From positions 1 through 49,548 of the forward strand of contig CAIZGN010000689.1 of the NCBI GenBank assembly GCA_903932505.1: a stretch of DNA of 49,548 bases. Direction: 5' to 3'. Under the pieces are notes generated by a model. The model ran no database searches. It was given only the letters and a program-made list of their open reading frames with translations, and was not told the DNA's origin. How positions within the stretch are numbered: the first letter of the stretch is position 1; the number at the start of each line of letters is the position of its first letter. Positions 8,179 to 16,336 of this stretch are shown here, in pieces. The stretch comes from Candidatus Hydrogenedentota bacterium. GTDB lineage: Bacteria; Hydrogenedentota; Hydrogenedentia; Hydrogenedentales; CAIZGN01. Both the position numbers and the translations under genes were made by a program.

Positions 8179-11100
8179 ATGGCTTTTATTGATGCGGAAC
8201 GCGCGATTGAATGGCGGCAGATCCAGAAGCGGCTGGAGGTCATTGCGGCGGCAGTGTTCACTGGAACCACCCCCGTGGAGGCCTTGGAATATTGTGAATT
8301 GCCCAAGGGCCTCGGCCCGACGACCCTGCCCAAGTCGGGCTGGAAACCCTTTCGCGTCATGCAGCGCTGGGGCGCACACGATATCACCACGTGGGTGCGC
8401 ATGCGCGCCCGTCTGCCCAAGGACTTCAAGGGCGAATGCGCGGTGGCGCGCATTCGCATCGGCGATGCCACCTATGTGGAGGGCGAAGGTTGGATCGAGG
8501 AATCGGGGGAGGCGTTGGCCTATGTCAACGGGCAGCCACGCCAAGGCATCGATCGCAACCATGAGGTCATCGTGCTGTCCGACAGGGCCAAGGGTGGCGA
8601 GACCTTCGACATCGCCCTCGAATGCGTGGCGAGTACCCGTTTCGAAGCCTCGCACCAGTTCAGCCGCGCGGAAGTCGCGGTCATGCGTGCCCCCGTCTGG
8701 GATTTTTATTGGGATGCCAAGGCGGTTTTTGATGTGGCTGCCGAGTGGGATCGCAACTCACCGGAAAACCGCCGTCTGCTGGCCGTGACGTTCCCCGCCG
8801 TTTTTGAGGTGGATGTTACCAACACCGAAAGCGACGCTTTTCTGCGCTCGCTCGCTCGTGCCCGAAAGATGCTGGCCGATGGACTCAAAGATTTTCCCGC
8901 CAGCAAGGCGGACGGAAGCCTCACCGTGGTCGGGCATTCGCATATCGACACCGCATGGCTCTGGCCGTTGCGCGAGACCCGGCGCAAGGTGGGGCGCACG
9001 TGGGCAACGGTGCTGCGCCTCATGGAACGGTATCCCGAGTTCCACTTTTCAGCGAGCCAACCGCAGCTTTACGACTATTGCAAGACGCACCACCCGGAGA
9101 CTTGGAAAGGCATTCGCCAGCGGGTGAAAGAGGGCCGCTGGGAACTTTGCGGGGCCACTTGGGTAGAGCAAGACAGTCAGATGCCCTGCGGCGAGGCGCT
9201 CGTGCGGCAATTCCTCTATGGCAACCGCTTCTATGAAAAGGAATTCGGCATGCGCTCGCGTGCGGCATGGCTGCCTGATGCTTTCGGGTTTCCATGGTCG
9301 CTGCCGCAGATTATGAAGAAATGCCAGGTCGACACCTTCTACACCAACAAGATTAACTGGTGTCTGTACTCGAAGTTCCCCTACAACTACTTCATGTGGC
9401 AAGGGCCGGATGGTTCCCGCATCCGCGCAGTTATCGGCTCGACCAAGAATTACAACGGATTCCTCAATCCCAACGAAGTGCGCCGTCAGTGGCGCGAGTT
9501 CAAGCAAAACGACCTCTGCGACGACATGGTCTATTCCTTTGGCTGGGGCGATGGCGGTGGTGGGCCCACCATGGAAGCCATCGAGCATGGACGACGCTTC
9601 AAGAACCTCGCCGGGATGCCCCGCTGCACCTTTGGTCGCACCGAGGACACCTTCGCAAAGATGCACGCCAAGACCGCTGAGACGGCACTGCCCGTTTACA
9701 ACGGCGAGCTGTATCTCGAGCTGCACCGCGCCTGCCAGACCACACAGGCCCGCACCAAACGAAACAACCGCAAGGGCGAGTATCTGCTGAAGAACGCCGA
9801 GTGGCTGTCCTCGCTTGCGCTCGTGCATGGCGGACGCTATGCGCAGAAACCGCTTGAGGCCGCTTGGAAGATTCTGCTCACGCACCAGTTCCATGACATC
9901 CTGCCCGGTTCCTCCATCGGGCAGGTCTACACCGATGCCGATGTGAACTACGCGGAGATGCGTGCCATGGTGCAACCGGTACTGGACAGCGCGGTCGCGC
10001 ATCTGGCACAGCGCGCGGATACCAGCGGCAAAGGGACCCCCGTCATGGTCTTCAATCCACTTTCCTGGGTGCGTTCGGACAACGTCCATGTACCCGCCCC
10101 GGTACCGGGTGGAAAAGTGCATGTGCTCGCGCCCGACGGAACCGTGGTGCCCAGTCAGCGGGCGCACGATGGCGGCCTGCGCTTTGAAGCGGAGGATGTG
10201 CCGCCATTGGGCTATGCCGTATACCGCATTATGTCCGGTGAAGCCCCGATTGAATCAGCTCCGCTGCGCGTCTCGGAAAAGCTCATCGAAAACGCTTGTC
10301 TGCGGGTGCGTCTGGACGCGCATGGCCGTTTCACCAGTGTCTACGACAAGGTGGAAGAGCGGGAAGTCCTCGCGCCCGGGGCGAAGGGCAACGTCCTGCA
10401 ATTCTTCGAGGACCGTCCGCACAACCACGATGCATGGGATTTTGACCACAATTTCGAGGACAAACAATGGGAAGCGGGCAAGGCCGTTTCCATCGAAGTC
10501 ATCGAGAGCGGCCCCGTGCGTGCGGTGCTTCGCTTCACACACAAAATGGGGCGCAGCACCCTCATACAGGACATCAGTCTGGGTGCGCAGTCGCAACGGG
10601 TGGACGTGTCCATGCGGGTCGATTGGCAGGAACGCTACGTCCTCTTCAAAGTGGCATTCCCAGTAGACATCCTGAGTCCGCGCGCCACCTATGAGATCCA
10701 ATACGCGGCCATCGAACGCCCCACCCACCACAACACCGAGGCGGATCGGGGCCGTTTTGAGGTGGCCGCACATACCTGGGCCGACCTCTCGGAGGGGCAG
10801 TACGGGGTAAGCCTGCTCAACGACTGCAAGTACGGCTACGACGTGAAGGACAACGTCTTGCGCCTTTCGCTGCTGCGTTCGCCGATGGAGCCCGATCCGA
10901 AGGCTGATGAGGGCGCACACGAATTCGCCTATGCCCTTTATCCCCATGCGGGGGACTGGCGGGAAGGGACGGTCCAACAAGGCCACGAATTCAACCAGCC
11001 GCTCTTCGCCGTACCCGTAAAGGCTCAGGACGGCCCCATGCCCAAAGCCTATGCCTTCGCCAGTGTCGACGAAGAGCATGTTGTGCTGGATGCCATGAAA

Positions 11101-11310
11101 AAGGCCGAGGATTCCGATGCCATCATCCTGCGCCTCTACGAAGCGCACGGACAACGCGGCCCCGTATCCGTCTACCTCGCCGAACGCCCGAAAAAAGTCA
11201 CCGAGTGCGACATGATGGAGGAAAACGAAACCCCGATCGAATGCACGAACAACCGAATCCAGCTATACCTTACGCCCTACGAGATTCGGACATTGAAATT
11301 GGTGTTTTGA
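8179..11310 (+). CDS. GH38 alpha-mannosidase
   Basis: 1043 residues. The order is a beta-rich N-terminal region, a GH38 catalytic barrel, a three-helix middle domain (about 520-600) and C-terminal beta domains, as in class II alpha-mannosidases. The metal site is HSHIDTAWLWP with H253, H255 and D257; the nucleophile is D367 in WLPDAFGF; WGDGGGGPT follows. It removes alpha-mannose from N-glycan-like or mannan oligosaccharides. No signal peptide is seen, so it is probably cytoplasmic, acting on imported oligosaccharides. The start at 8179 has GAGAGG 8 nt upstream; the track's ATG 8149 has no site. It is monocistronic. Confidence 0.93.
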   Translation: MAFIDAERAIEWRQIQKRLEVIAAAVFTGTTPVEALEYCELPKGLGPTTLPKSGWKPFRVMQRWGAHDITTWVRMRARLPKDFKGECAVARIRIGDATYVEGEGWIEESGEALAYVNGQPRQGIDRNHEVIVLSDRAKGGETFDIALECVASTRFEASHQFSRAEVAVMRAPVWDFYWDAKAVFDVAAEWDRNSPENRRLLAVTFPAVFEVDVTNTESDAFLRSLARARKMLADGLKDFPASKADGSLTVVGHSHIDTAWLWPLRETRRKVGRTWATVLRLMERYPEFHFSASQPQLYDYCKTHHPETWKGIRQRVKEGRWELCGATWVEQDSQMPCGEALVRQFLYGNRFYEKEFGMRSRAAWLPDAFGFPWSLPQIMKKCQVDTFYTNKINWCLYSKFPYNYFMWQGPDGSRIRAVIGSTKNYNGFLNPNEVRRQWREFKQNDLCDDMVYSFGWGDGGGGPTMEAIEHGRRFKNLAGMPRCTFGRTEDTFAKMHAKTAETALPVYNGELYLELHRACQTTQARTKRNNRKGEYLLKNAEWLSSLALVHGGRYAQKPLEAAWKILLTHQFHDILPGSSIGQVYTDADVNYAEMRAMVQPVLDSAVAHLAQRADTSGKGTPVMVFNPLSWVRSDNVHVPAPVPGGKVHVLAPDGTVVPSQRAHDGGLRFEAEDVPPLGYAVYRIMSGEAPIESAPLRVSEKLIENACLRVRLDAHGRFTSVYDKVEEREVLAPGAKGNVLQFFEDRPHNHDAWDFDHNFEDKQWEAGKAVSIEVIESGPVRAVLRFTHKMGRSTLIQDISLGAQSQRVDVSMRVDWQERYVLFKVAFPVDILSPRATYEIQYAAIERPTHHNTEADRGRFEVAAHTWADLSEGQYGVSLLNDCKYGYDVKDNVLRLSLLRSPMEPDPKADEGAHEFAYALYPHAGDWREGTVQQGHEFNQPLFAVPVKAQDGPMPKAYAFASVDEEHVVLDAMKKAEDSDAIILRLYEAHGQRGPVSVYLAERPKKVTECDMMEENETPIECTNNRIQLYLTPYEIRTLKLVF

Positions 11311-11359
11311 CAGCGGTAGGGGATCACGACATCGAGTTCGTCAATAGTCCAGCGCAGCC

Positions 11360-11503
11360 CGAACGCTGCTTCTGGTAGTTTTCTGCAGCCTCAGCCAGCG
11401 TTGTGCTGGGCTGGGGCTGAGAATCCATGAGCCGTAAGAATAAGTCGCGCTCCCGGTTAGACAGCACCGTCCACTCGTGTTCCGCCACCGATTCCTCCCC
11501 GTC
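11360..11503 (-). pseudogene. C-terminal fragment of a TacA-type (DUF1778) antitoxin
   Basis: In the frame of ORF 11324-11713, about 48 residues from DGEESVAEHEW to ENYQKQRS match the end of TacA/DUF1778 antitoxins: an aromatic/Leu strand, an (S/D)xxxRDxFLxxL helix, P-x-P, then a short helix ending in Y(x)K. It directly abuts the brnA stop in another frame and lacks the N-terminal ribbon-helix-helix. No GNAT toxin follows. I read it as a remnant. Confidence 0.5.
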
Positions 11504-11750
11504 ACACGCCACGTGGGGCCTCTTGGTGGACGCGCGATTGGAGGCGCTCGGCAATCCACACCTTGATGATCGATTGCCGCAGAACTCCCAAACGGCTGGC
11601 TTCTTGGTCCAAGGCGCGCACCATCCACACGGGAAAATCGACGTTGATACGTTTGCAGTCGCGGTTGATATGCCGCACCGTGGAAAGATCCAAAGATTCG
11701 GCAATACTCTCACCCGCGTCGAATCTTCTATCCAGATCTTGCGCTTTCAT
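11502..11750 (-). CDS. brnA: BrnA/CopG-type antitoxin
   Basis: 82 residues. The N-terminal part (MKAQDLDRRFDAGES...LDLS) and the ribbon-helix-helix segment (KRINVDFPVWMVRALDQEASRLGVLRQSIIKVWIAERL) match the CopG-like antitoxins that partner BrnT. These antitoxins bind the toxin and repress their own operon. The start overlaps the end of the BrnT remnant, as in intact brnTA operons. Its last 11 residues (SRVHQEAPRGV) look like read-through into the fused TacA-like remnant. The antitoxin reads intact although the toxin gene is broken. Confidence 0.8.
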   Translation of the reverse strand: MKAQDLDRRFDAGESIAESLDLSTVRHINRDCKRINVDFPVWMVRALDQEASRLGVLRQSIIKVWIAERLQSRVHQEAPRGV

Positions 11751-11900
11751 ACCATGCGCACTCCTCTTTCCGGGATCTTCGGACTGAAATGATGCGTGCC
11801 CTGCCCTCCCGATAGGTGACTATGGCGGACCACAATTTCTCTCCAATCCGGCCTATGACCAAGCTCCTAGACTCGTCGTCTCGTCAAACTCGAACTCCAT
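11728..11900 (-). pseudogene. brnT: BrnT ribonuclease toxin remnant, internal deletion and frameshift
   Basis: The minus strand has the BrnT start MEFEFDE (ATG at 11900) but the frame stops 16 codons on. In the +2 frame the C-terminal half is clear: DDESRSLVIGRIGEKLW, then REGRARIISVRRSRKEECAWYE, the RxISxRR(A/S)xxxE...YE signature of BrnT. Around 45 codons between the two parts are missing. The fragment ends 23 nt inside brnA. The toxin must be inactive. Confidence 0.75.
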
Positions 11901-11919
11901 GGTATAGAAATTATGCCAT
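11899..11919. promoter_or_regulatory. Palindrome at the brnT start, operator candidate
   Basis: ATGGTATA-GAAAT-TATGCCAT matches as an inverted repeat at 7 of 8 positions and covers the brnT start codon and a CATAAT -10-like box on the minus strand. This is where a BrnA-type repressor would bind (inference). Confidence 0.4.
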
Positions 11920-12006
11920 AAGTCTCCGGTTTTTGAAATGAGACGCATTGACGTATCGGAAACCTGTGCAAGAACACCCAAAGGCAAACCTCGTTCACAC
12001 ACCCGT

Positions 12007-14643
12007 TCATTTCTCGATCCGCGCCACCTCTTTTCTGTTGGCATCCATGCGCACCAGGCAACACTGCGCGGTGGTGGAAACCGCACCTGCCCTGAGGGGC
12101 TGGTCGACGTCTTGCGCTGGGTCGCGGGCGATGAAAAGGTCGGTGCCCCCCGCGTGTTGGAGCTCAAGCGCGATGGGGCTGCCTGCGGCGGATGTGCCAT
12201 CGGTGTGCTTGACCTCGAGGCGGCTCATGCCCTTAAACAGCGGAGTTTCCACATAGGGTTCATAGACGCTGACGAAGGTGGATTCGAGGGGTGCGCCACC
12301 TTCGCTGGTGCGCTGAATCATGAGGCGCGGTTGCCACATCTCTTCACTGGATCCGTAGAGTCCGGCGACGAACCAGCCCTCGGTGCGGCCCGCGCGTGCG
12401 CCTTCCGTCCAGTCGGTATATCGCATGTGCATCTTCGCGCCTTCAGGCAGATAATGGAAGGGATCATCAAAGGTCCACGTGGCACTCCACCCGGAGAGGG
12501 CCTTCGGATCCATCAAAAAATTACGCATCTGCAGGTCTTGTCCGTAGTCGGGCGCGGGGACCGGGTTGAGTCCGCTCAAGGCGAGGCTTCCGTAATGACT
12601 CTGCACGAACTTCGCATGATCCGTGCCACCCGCAACACGGAAGATATCGATGACATAGAAATCCTGCGGCGATAGGTCGATGAGTGCGACCGTGCGCTCG
12701 TAGCGTTGGCCGTTGTTGAGTGCATTGCCGGAGACGCGGATGGCGTGCAGATTGTCTTGATCAACCCAGAGCGTGGTTTGTCCTGCGCCGTCGGGCGTGC
12801 TCTTGCCATCCACCGTCACGGTGTTGTGCGCGGCGGTGGTGGTGTACCAGCGGGCGCGGGGCGATCCCCATCCACCGAACTGCACCGGTGGGTAGCCGTA
12901 TTCCGGCAAGAAGTCGAGACCCTTCGCGAAGAGTCCGATATTCATGGCATCCTGATGGCCGTGGGGGCCACCGGAATCATAGTCGACCCACAGTGCGCGG
13001 CGGTCGGCCCCTTCGCCCGATCGCAGTATCGCGACGTGCCACTGCTCCTTGTTCAGGCTGGGCAGTTTGATCTCCGCGCCTTCTTTGGCCACCACCCCTT
13101 CGATTCCTTTTCGGATGGCCTCGGGATTCTCCGCGAAGAAATCGTGGGGAAGTCCATCGAGCGAACTGTTGTTTTCACGGTAGGCCACTTGGGCATAGGC
13201 GGGGTCACCGGTCGCTTCATAAAGTCGCCACAGCAGGGTGTAGGAGGATGGCGCAAGCAGGGTCCAATTCGGGAAAGTGCCCGGCGAAGCACCGGGCCGG
13301 GTGAACGTCATCCCCCGGTAGTCCGGCACACGAATGGCGTACGTGCAGGTGTCGCCGATGCACGGGTAGTAGACATCAAGGCAGTGCAGGTCGATGAAAA
13401 AGCGGAAGGTCTCCTTGAGGCGAGGGTGCCGCTCGATGGTTTTCTGGAGAAACTCGGGCCCGGTCTTGGTGAATTCGCCAAAGAACATGGCCATCGCCTG
13501 AATGGTGAAGCACGAATAGCCCGCGAGTCCCTTTTCGCCGGTGACCCCGTCCACCGCTGTCGATTTTATAAGCATGGCATCCACAATGTCGTCAAAGGCG
13601 GCTTGGTGTTCCGCGCCACCGAGGACGGCGTGGGTGAGGGCGAGCGCAATTTCCGTGCGCGGATAGTTGGTGGTGATTTTCGGCACATTGTTCAGCGCAT
13701 CCACGAGGATGCGTTCCTCAATGTTGCGCTGGATATCGGCAAAGGTCTCTTTCTTGTTGGCGAGTCCGTGCACCTCGGCTTTCTTCGCGAGAAACGAAAC
13801 CAGCTCGCCATCATTGCGGATGCCCTCGAACAGGATGTCGTACGCCATGACCATCTCGCGGGTTTCTTCGCACGCGTCGTGCCAGGTGGAGACATAGCCG
13901 CGTAGTCCCGGGCCTTCGTACAGCATCGCCTGCTTGCTGAAGTCGAATTCGGGATACAGGTCGGCTACGCGGTCGAGCATAATGGCCGCCTTGCGAGCAT
14001 AGACCGGATCACCGGTGAGCAAATAGGCCGCGCTGAGGGTTCGGATGCCTTCCACCACCCCCTGCTTCCATTGGCCGTAAATGAGATAGGTCCCAATGAA
14101 CCGCCAGCGCTTTTCGCCATCCACATAACCCTCCCCGTCATCCACCCCGAACAAGTGCTTCGGGTCGGCAGCATCTGGGTGATCGGTATTGAAGAGCAGC
14201 GCGCGATCGGCCTTCGCGGCATCGAATACCCCGCGTGCATCCAGCCCGGAACGGTAGAACTTGTCGAAGTCGTTTTTGGGAAACCACTCCTTGCAATGCG
14301 GGCACTGCGTCTTCCAGGGATGCCCCAGCGCGTCCATGACCCAGTTGTACATGGGCACATCTTTCGTGCACGAAGGACACTGGCCGTTGGACCACACCAT
14401 CCATGACCGCGTGATGGTCGGGCCGAACATGAGCGACCACAGGTCGTCATCACTGCGTTCCATCCAGGGCTTGGCCTTGGCGAGCACCTGATCGCGCACA
14501 GCCATGATCCAATCCACCGATTGCGCCTTGGCGCGCAGCGAATCCGCGATGGCTTTGGGATAGAGGACACTGGCCTGCTTTTCCGAAAAAGCGGAGACGG
14601 AAAGGCCGGATAAGAGCAGAGTAATCGCAATGGCAGGGCGCAT
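12007..14643 (-). CDS. Secreted heparinase II/III-like polysaccharide lyase
   Basis: 878 residues with a signal peptide (MRPAIAITLLLSGLSVSAFS). A paired CxxC module (CPSC, then CPHCKEWFP, about residues 75-105) resembles the zinc knuckle seen in many environmental heparinase-like proteins. An alpha/alpha toroid follows, with repeated LTGDPVYARKAA and ATGDPAYAQVA helices. Then comes the heparinase II/III beta domain with GGPHGHQDAMNIG near residue 560 and AHNTVTVDG. The enzyme should cleave uronic-acid polysaccharides such as heparan sulfate or alginate by beta-elimination; the substrate is unknown. ATG 14643 has AGGAG 6 nt upstream; the longer track ORF has no site. Confidence 0.85.
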   Translation of the reverse strand: MRPAIAITLLLSGLSVSAFSEKQASVLYPKAIADSLRAKAQSVDWIMAVRDQVLAKAKPWMERSDDDLWSLMFGPTITRSWMVWSNGQCPSCTKDVPMYNWVMDALGHPWKTQCPHCKEWFPKNDFDKFYRSGLDARGVFDAAKADRALLFNTDHPDAADPKHLFGVDDGEGYVDGEKRWRFIGTYLIYGQWKQGVVEGIRTLSAAYLLTGDPVYARKAAIMLDRVADLYPEFDFSKQAMLYEGPGLRGYVSTWHDACEETREMVMAYDILFEGIRNDGELVSFLAKKAEVHGLANKKETFADIQRNIEERILVDALNNVPKITTNYPRTEIALALTHAVLGGAEHQAAFDDIVDAMLIKSTAVDGVTGEKGLAGYSCFTIQAMAMFFGEFTKTGPEFLQKTIERHPRLKETFRFFIDLHCLDVYYPCIGDTCTYAIRVPDYRGMTFTRPGASPGTFPNWTLLAPSSYTLLWRLYEATGDPAYAQVAYRENNSSLDGLPHDFFAENPEAIRKGIEGVVAKEGAEIKLPSLNKEQWHVAILRSGEGADRRALWVDYDSGGPHGHQDAMNIGLFAKGLDFLPEYGYPPVQFGGWGSPRARWYTTTAAHNTVTVDGKSTPDGAGQTTLWVDQDNLHAIRVSGNALNNGQRYERTVALIDLSPQDFYVIDIFRVAGGTDHAKFVQSHYGSLALSGLNPVPAPDYGQDLQMRNFLMDPKALSGWSATWTFDDPFHYLPEGAKMHMRYTDWTEGARAGRTEGWFVAGLYGSSEEMWQPRLMIQRTSEGGAPLESTFVSVYEPYVETPLFKGMSRLEVKHTDGTSAAGSPIALELQHAGGTDLFIARDPAQDVDQPLRAGAVSTTAQCCLVRMDANRKEVARIEK

Positions 14644-14667
14644 GGTCATCTCCTGTTGAGTTTCCGC

Positions 14668-14676
14668 ATTGTAGCA
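14668..14676 (-). promoter_or_regulatory. Extended -10 promoter of the lyase gene
   Basis: Minus strand TGC-TACAAT about 25 nt upstream of the ATG at 14643. A TTGCGT lies 19 nt further up, a poor spacing. Confidence 0.4.
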
Positions 14677-14705
14677 TGACCTTTTCAGGAGCACGCAAGG
14701 CAAAG

Positions 14706-14751
14706 AAAAAAGCGGGAGAACCAATCCATGGTAGTGGACCCGTCCTCCCGC
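14706..14751 (-). terminator. Intrinsic terminator of hcp
   Basis: Minus strand GCGGGAG, a 26-nt loop, CTCCCGC and TTTTTT. It lies about 50 nt after the hcp stop, before the lyase promoter. Confidence 0.6.
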
Positions 14752-14802
14752 ACTTCCGCTTTTCTCTTGCGAGTCGGCGCGGAAGTCCCAGCAGGGAAAT
14801 GG

Positions 14803-16107
14803 TTATGCGCCCATTGCCGCCTTCACGTCGGCCGCGGCATCCTGTCCGATGGGTTGCACGCCCCAGCGCTCGACAAGCACATTGAGGATGTTCGGGGTGA
14901 CGAAGGCCGGAAGCGCCGGTCCAAGCCGCACGTTCTTCACGTCCAGCGCGAGCAGGGTCAGCAGCACCGCCACCGCTTTCTGCTCAAACCAGCTCACCAC
15001 CAGCGTCAGCGGCAGGTCGTTCACGCCGCACTCGAAGGCCTTCGCCAGCGCAAGCGCCACCTGAACCGCGCCGTAGGCGTCGTTGCATTGGCCCATGTCG
15101 AGGAGGCGGGGGAATCCAGCCACCGTGCCGTAATCGTGCTCGCGGATGCGGAACTTGCCGCAACCCAGCGTGAGGATGATCGAGTCTTCCGGCGTGGCTT
15201 GGGCGTAGTCGCTGAAATAGTTCCGGCCCGGCTCTGCGCCGTCGCAACCGCCAATAAGGAAGAAATGCTTGATCTGGCCGGCCTTCACCGCGCCGACGAT
15301 CTTGTCCGCCGCTGCGAGGATTTGCGTCCAGTGGAAACCAACCGTCGACTTCTTCAGCACGGTCGTTGTGAGGTTGCCGATAGCCTTGGCCTGCGCGATG
15401 ATCTCGGAATAGTCGTCATTCACGACTTTCTTGCCGCCGGGAACCGCCACGGTGCGCAGCGTGTAAAGGCGATCCGCATAGGGGGAGTCGGCCGTGGGGA
15501 TCAGCACGCAGTTCGTGGTCGCGAGGATCGGTCCGCCAAACGCCGCCCATTCCTTGCGCTGTTTCTGCCACGCGCCGCCGTAGTTGCCCTTGAGGTGCGG
15601 GTACTTGTGCAATTCGGGATACATGTGCGCCGGCAGCATTTCACCGTGGGTGTACACATTCACGCCCGTGCCTGCGGTCTGTTCCAGTAAATTCTTGAGG
15701 TCTAGCAGGTCGTGACCGGTCACCAGAATACCCGGGCCCGCTTGGATGCCTTCGCTGACTTCCACCGGGACAGGATTGCCAAATGTCTCGACGTGGCCGT
15801 CGTTGAGCAGCTGCATGGTGCGCAGATTCATGCGCCCGCATTCCAGCACCAGTTCCAACAGCGACGGAATATCAAAGTTCACGTTGGTCACGGTGGCAAA
15901 GAGCGCCTCTTCGATGAACGCTTCCACGGCCTCATCCGTCTTGCCCAGACGTCGCGCGTGGTGCTTGTAGGCCGCCATACCCTTGAGTCCGTACAGCAGA
16001 ATCTTCTGCAAAGATTCCATGTCGGGGTCTTTTCCGCATACGCCCTTGGTTACACAACCGGTGCCACGGAAAGTTTGTTCACATTGGTCGCAAAACATTT
16101 CACTCAT
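14803..16107 (-). CDS. hcp: Hybrid cluster protein / hydroxylamine reductase, short class
   Basis: 434 residues. The N-terminal cluster motif is C6-x2-C9-x8-C18-x5-C24. The hybrid Fe-S-O cluster ligands are visible later in NCVLIP, GGCDGAE, LGCGKF and DMGQCNDAYGA, with the Glu in FEQKAVAV. Hcp reduces NO (and hydroxylamine in vitro) and protects anaerobes against nitrosative stress. The usual length is about 540; this one lacks roughly 110 residues after the first Cys motif, as in class III Hcps where part of the helical domains is missing. No hcr reductase gene is adjacent. ATG 16107 has AGGAG 8 nt upstream. Confidence 0.93.
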   Translation of the reverse strand: MSEMFCDQCEQTFRGTGCVTKGVCGKDPDMESLQKILLYGLKGMAAYKHHARRLGKTDEAVEAFIEEALFATVTNVNFDIPSLLELVLECGRMNLRTMQLLNDGHVETFGNPVPVEVSEGIQAGPGILVTGHDLLDLKNLLEQTAGTGVNVYTHGEMLPAHMYPELHKYPHLKGNYGGAWQKQRKEWAAFGGPILATTNCVLIPTADSPYADRLYTLRTVAVPGGKKVVNDDYSEIIAQAKAIGNLTTTVLKKSTVGFHWTQILAAADKIVGAVKAGQIKHFFLIGGCDGAEPGRNYFSDYAQATPEDSIILTLGCGKFRIREHDYGTVAGFPRLLDMGQCNDAYGAVQVALALAKAFECGVNDLPLTLVVSWFEQKAVAVLLTLLALDVKNVRLGPALPAFVTPNILNVLVERWGVQPIGQDAAADVKAAMGA

Positions 16108-16161
16108 GACTCGTTCTCCTGCTGGTTTTCACGTTCACGCCGATGCCGATCGGCGTCTCAA

Positions 16162-16176
16162 TATCTAATATAGATA
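16162..16176. promoter_or_regulatory. Palindromic operator candidate at the hcp start site
   Basis: TATCTA-ATA-TAGATA is a perfect 15-bp palindrome lying where hcp transcription should start. A repressor bound here would block initiation. Rrf2-type NO sensors (NsrR) or HcpR are known to control hcp elsewhere; which regulator acts here is not shown. Confidence 0.55.
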
Positions 16177-16177
16177 A

Positions 16178-16206
16178 ATTATATCCCATATATCGCTGAA
16201 TGTCAA
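16178..16206 (-). promoter_or_regulatory. Exact consensus sigma-70 promoter of hcp
   Basis: Minus strand TTGACA, a 17-nt spacer, TATAAT: a full match to consensus at both boxes with ideal spacing. It is the strongest promoter in the window. Confidence 0.88.
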
Positions 16207-16336
16207 GAGGTTCGTGAAAATAGTTTATTCGGAGGCGGATGTCGCTGCGTTGGGGGCAATAGTGTGGTAAAATGACGGATGAGACGGGCACATGGCGGGG
16301 CGGGTTTTCCCGCTCCCGCTAAATGAAAGAGGTTCC

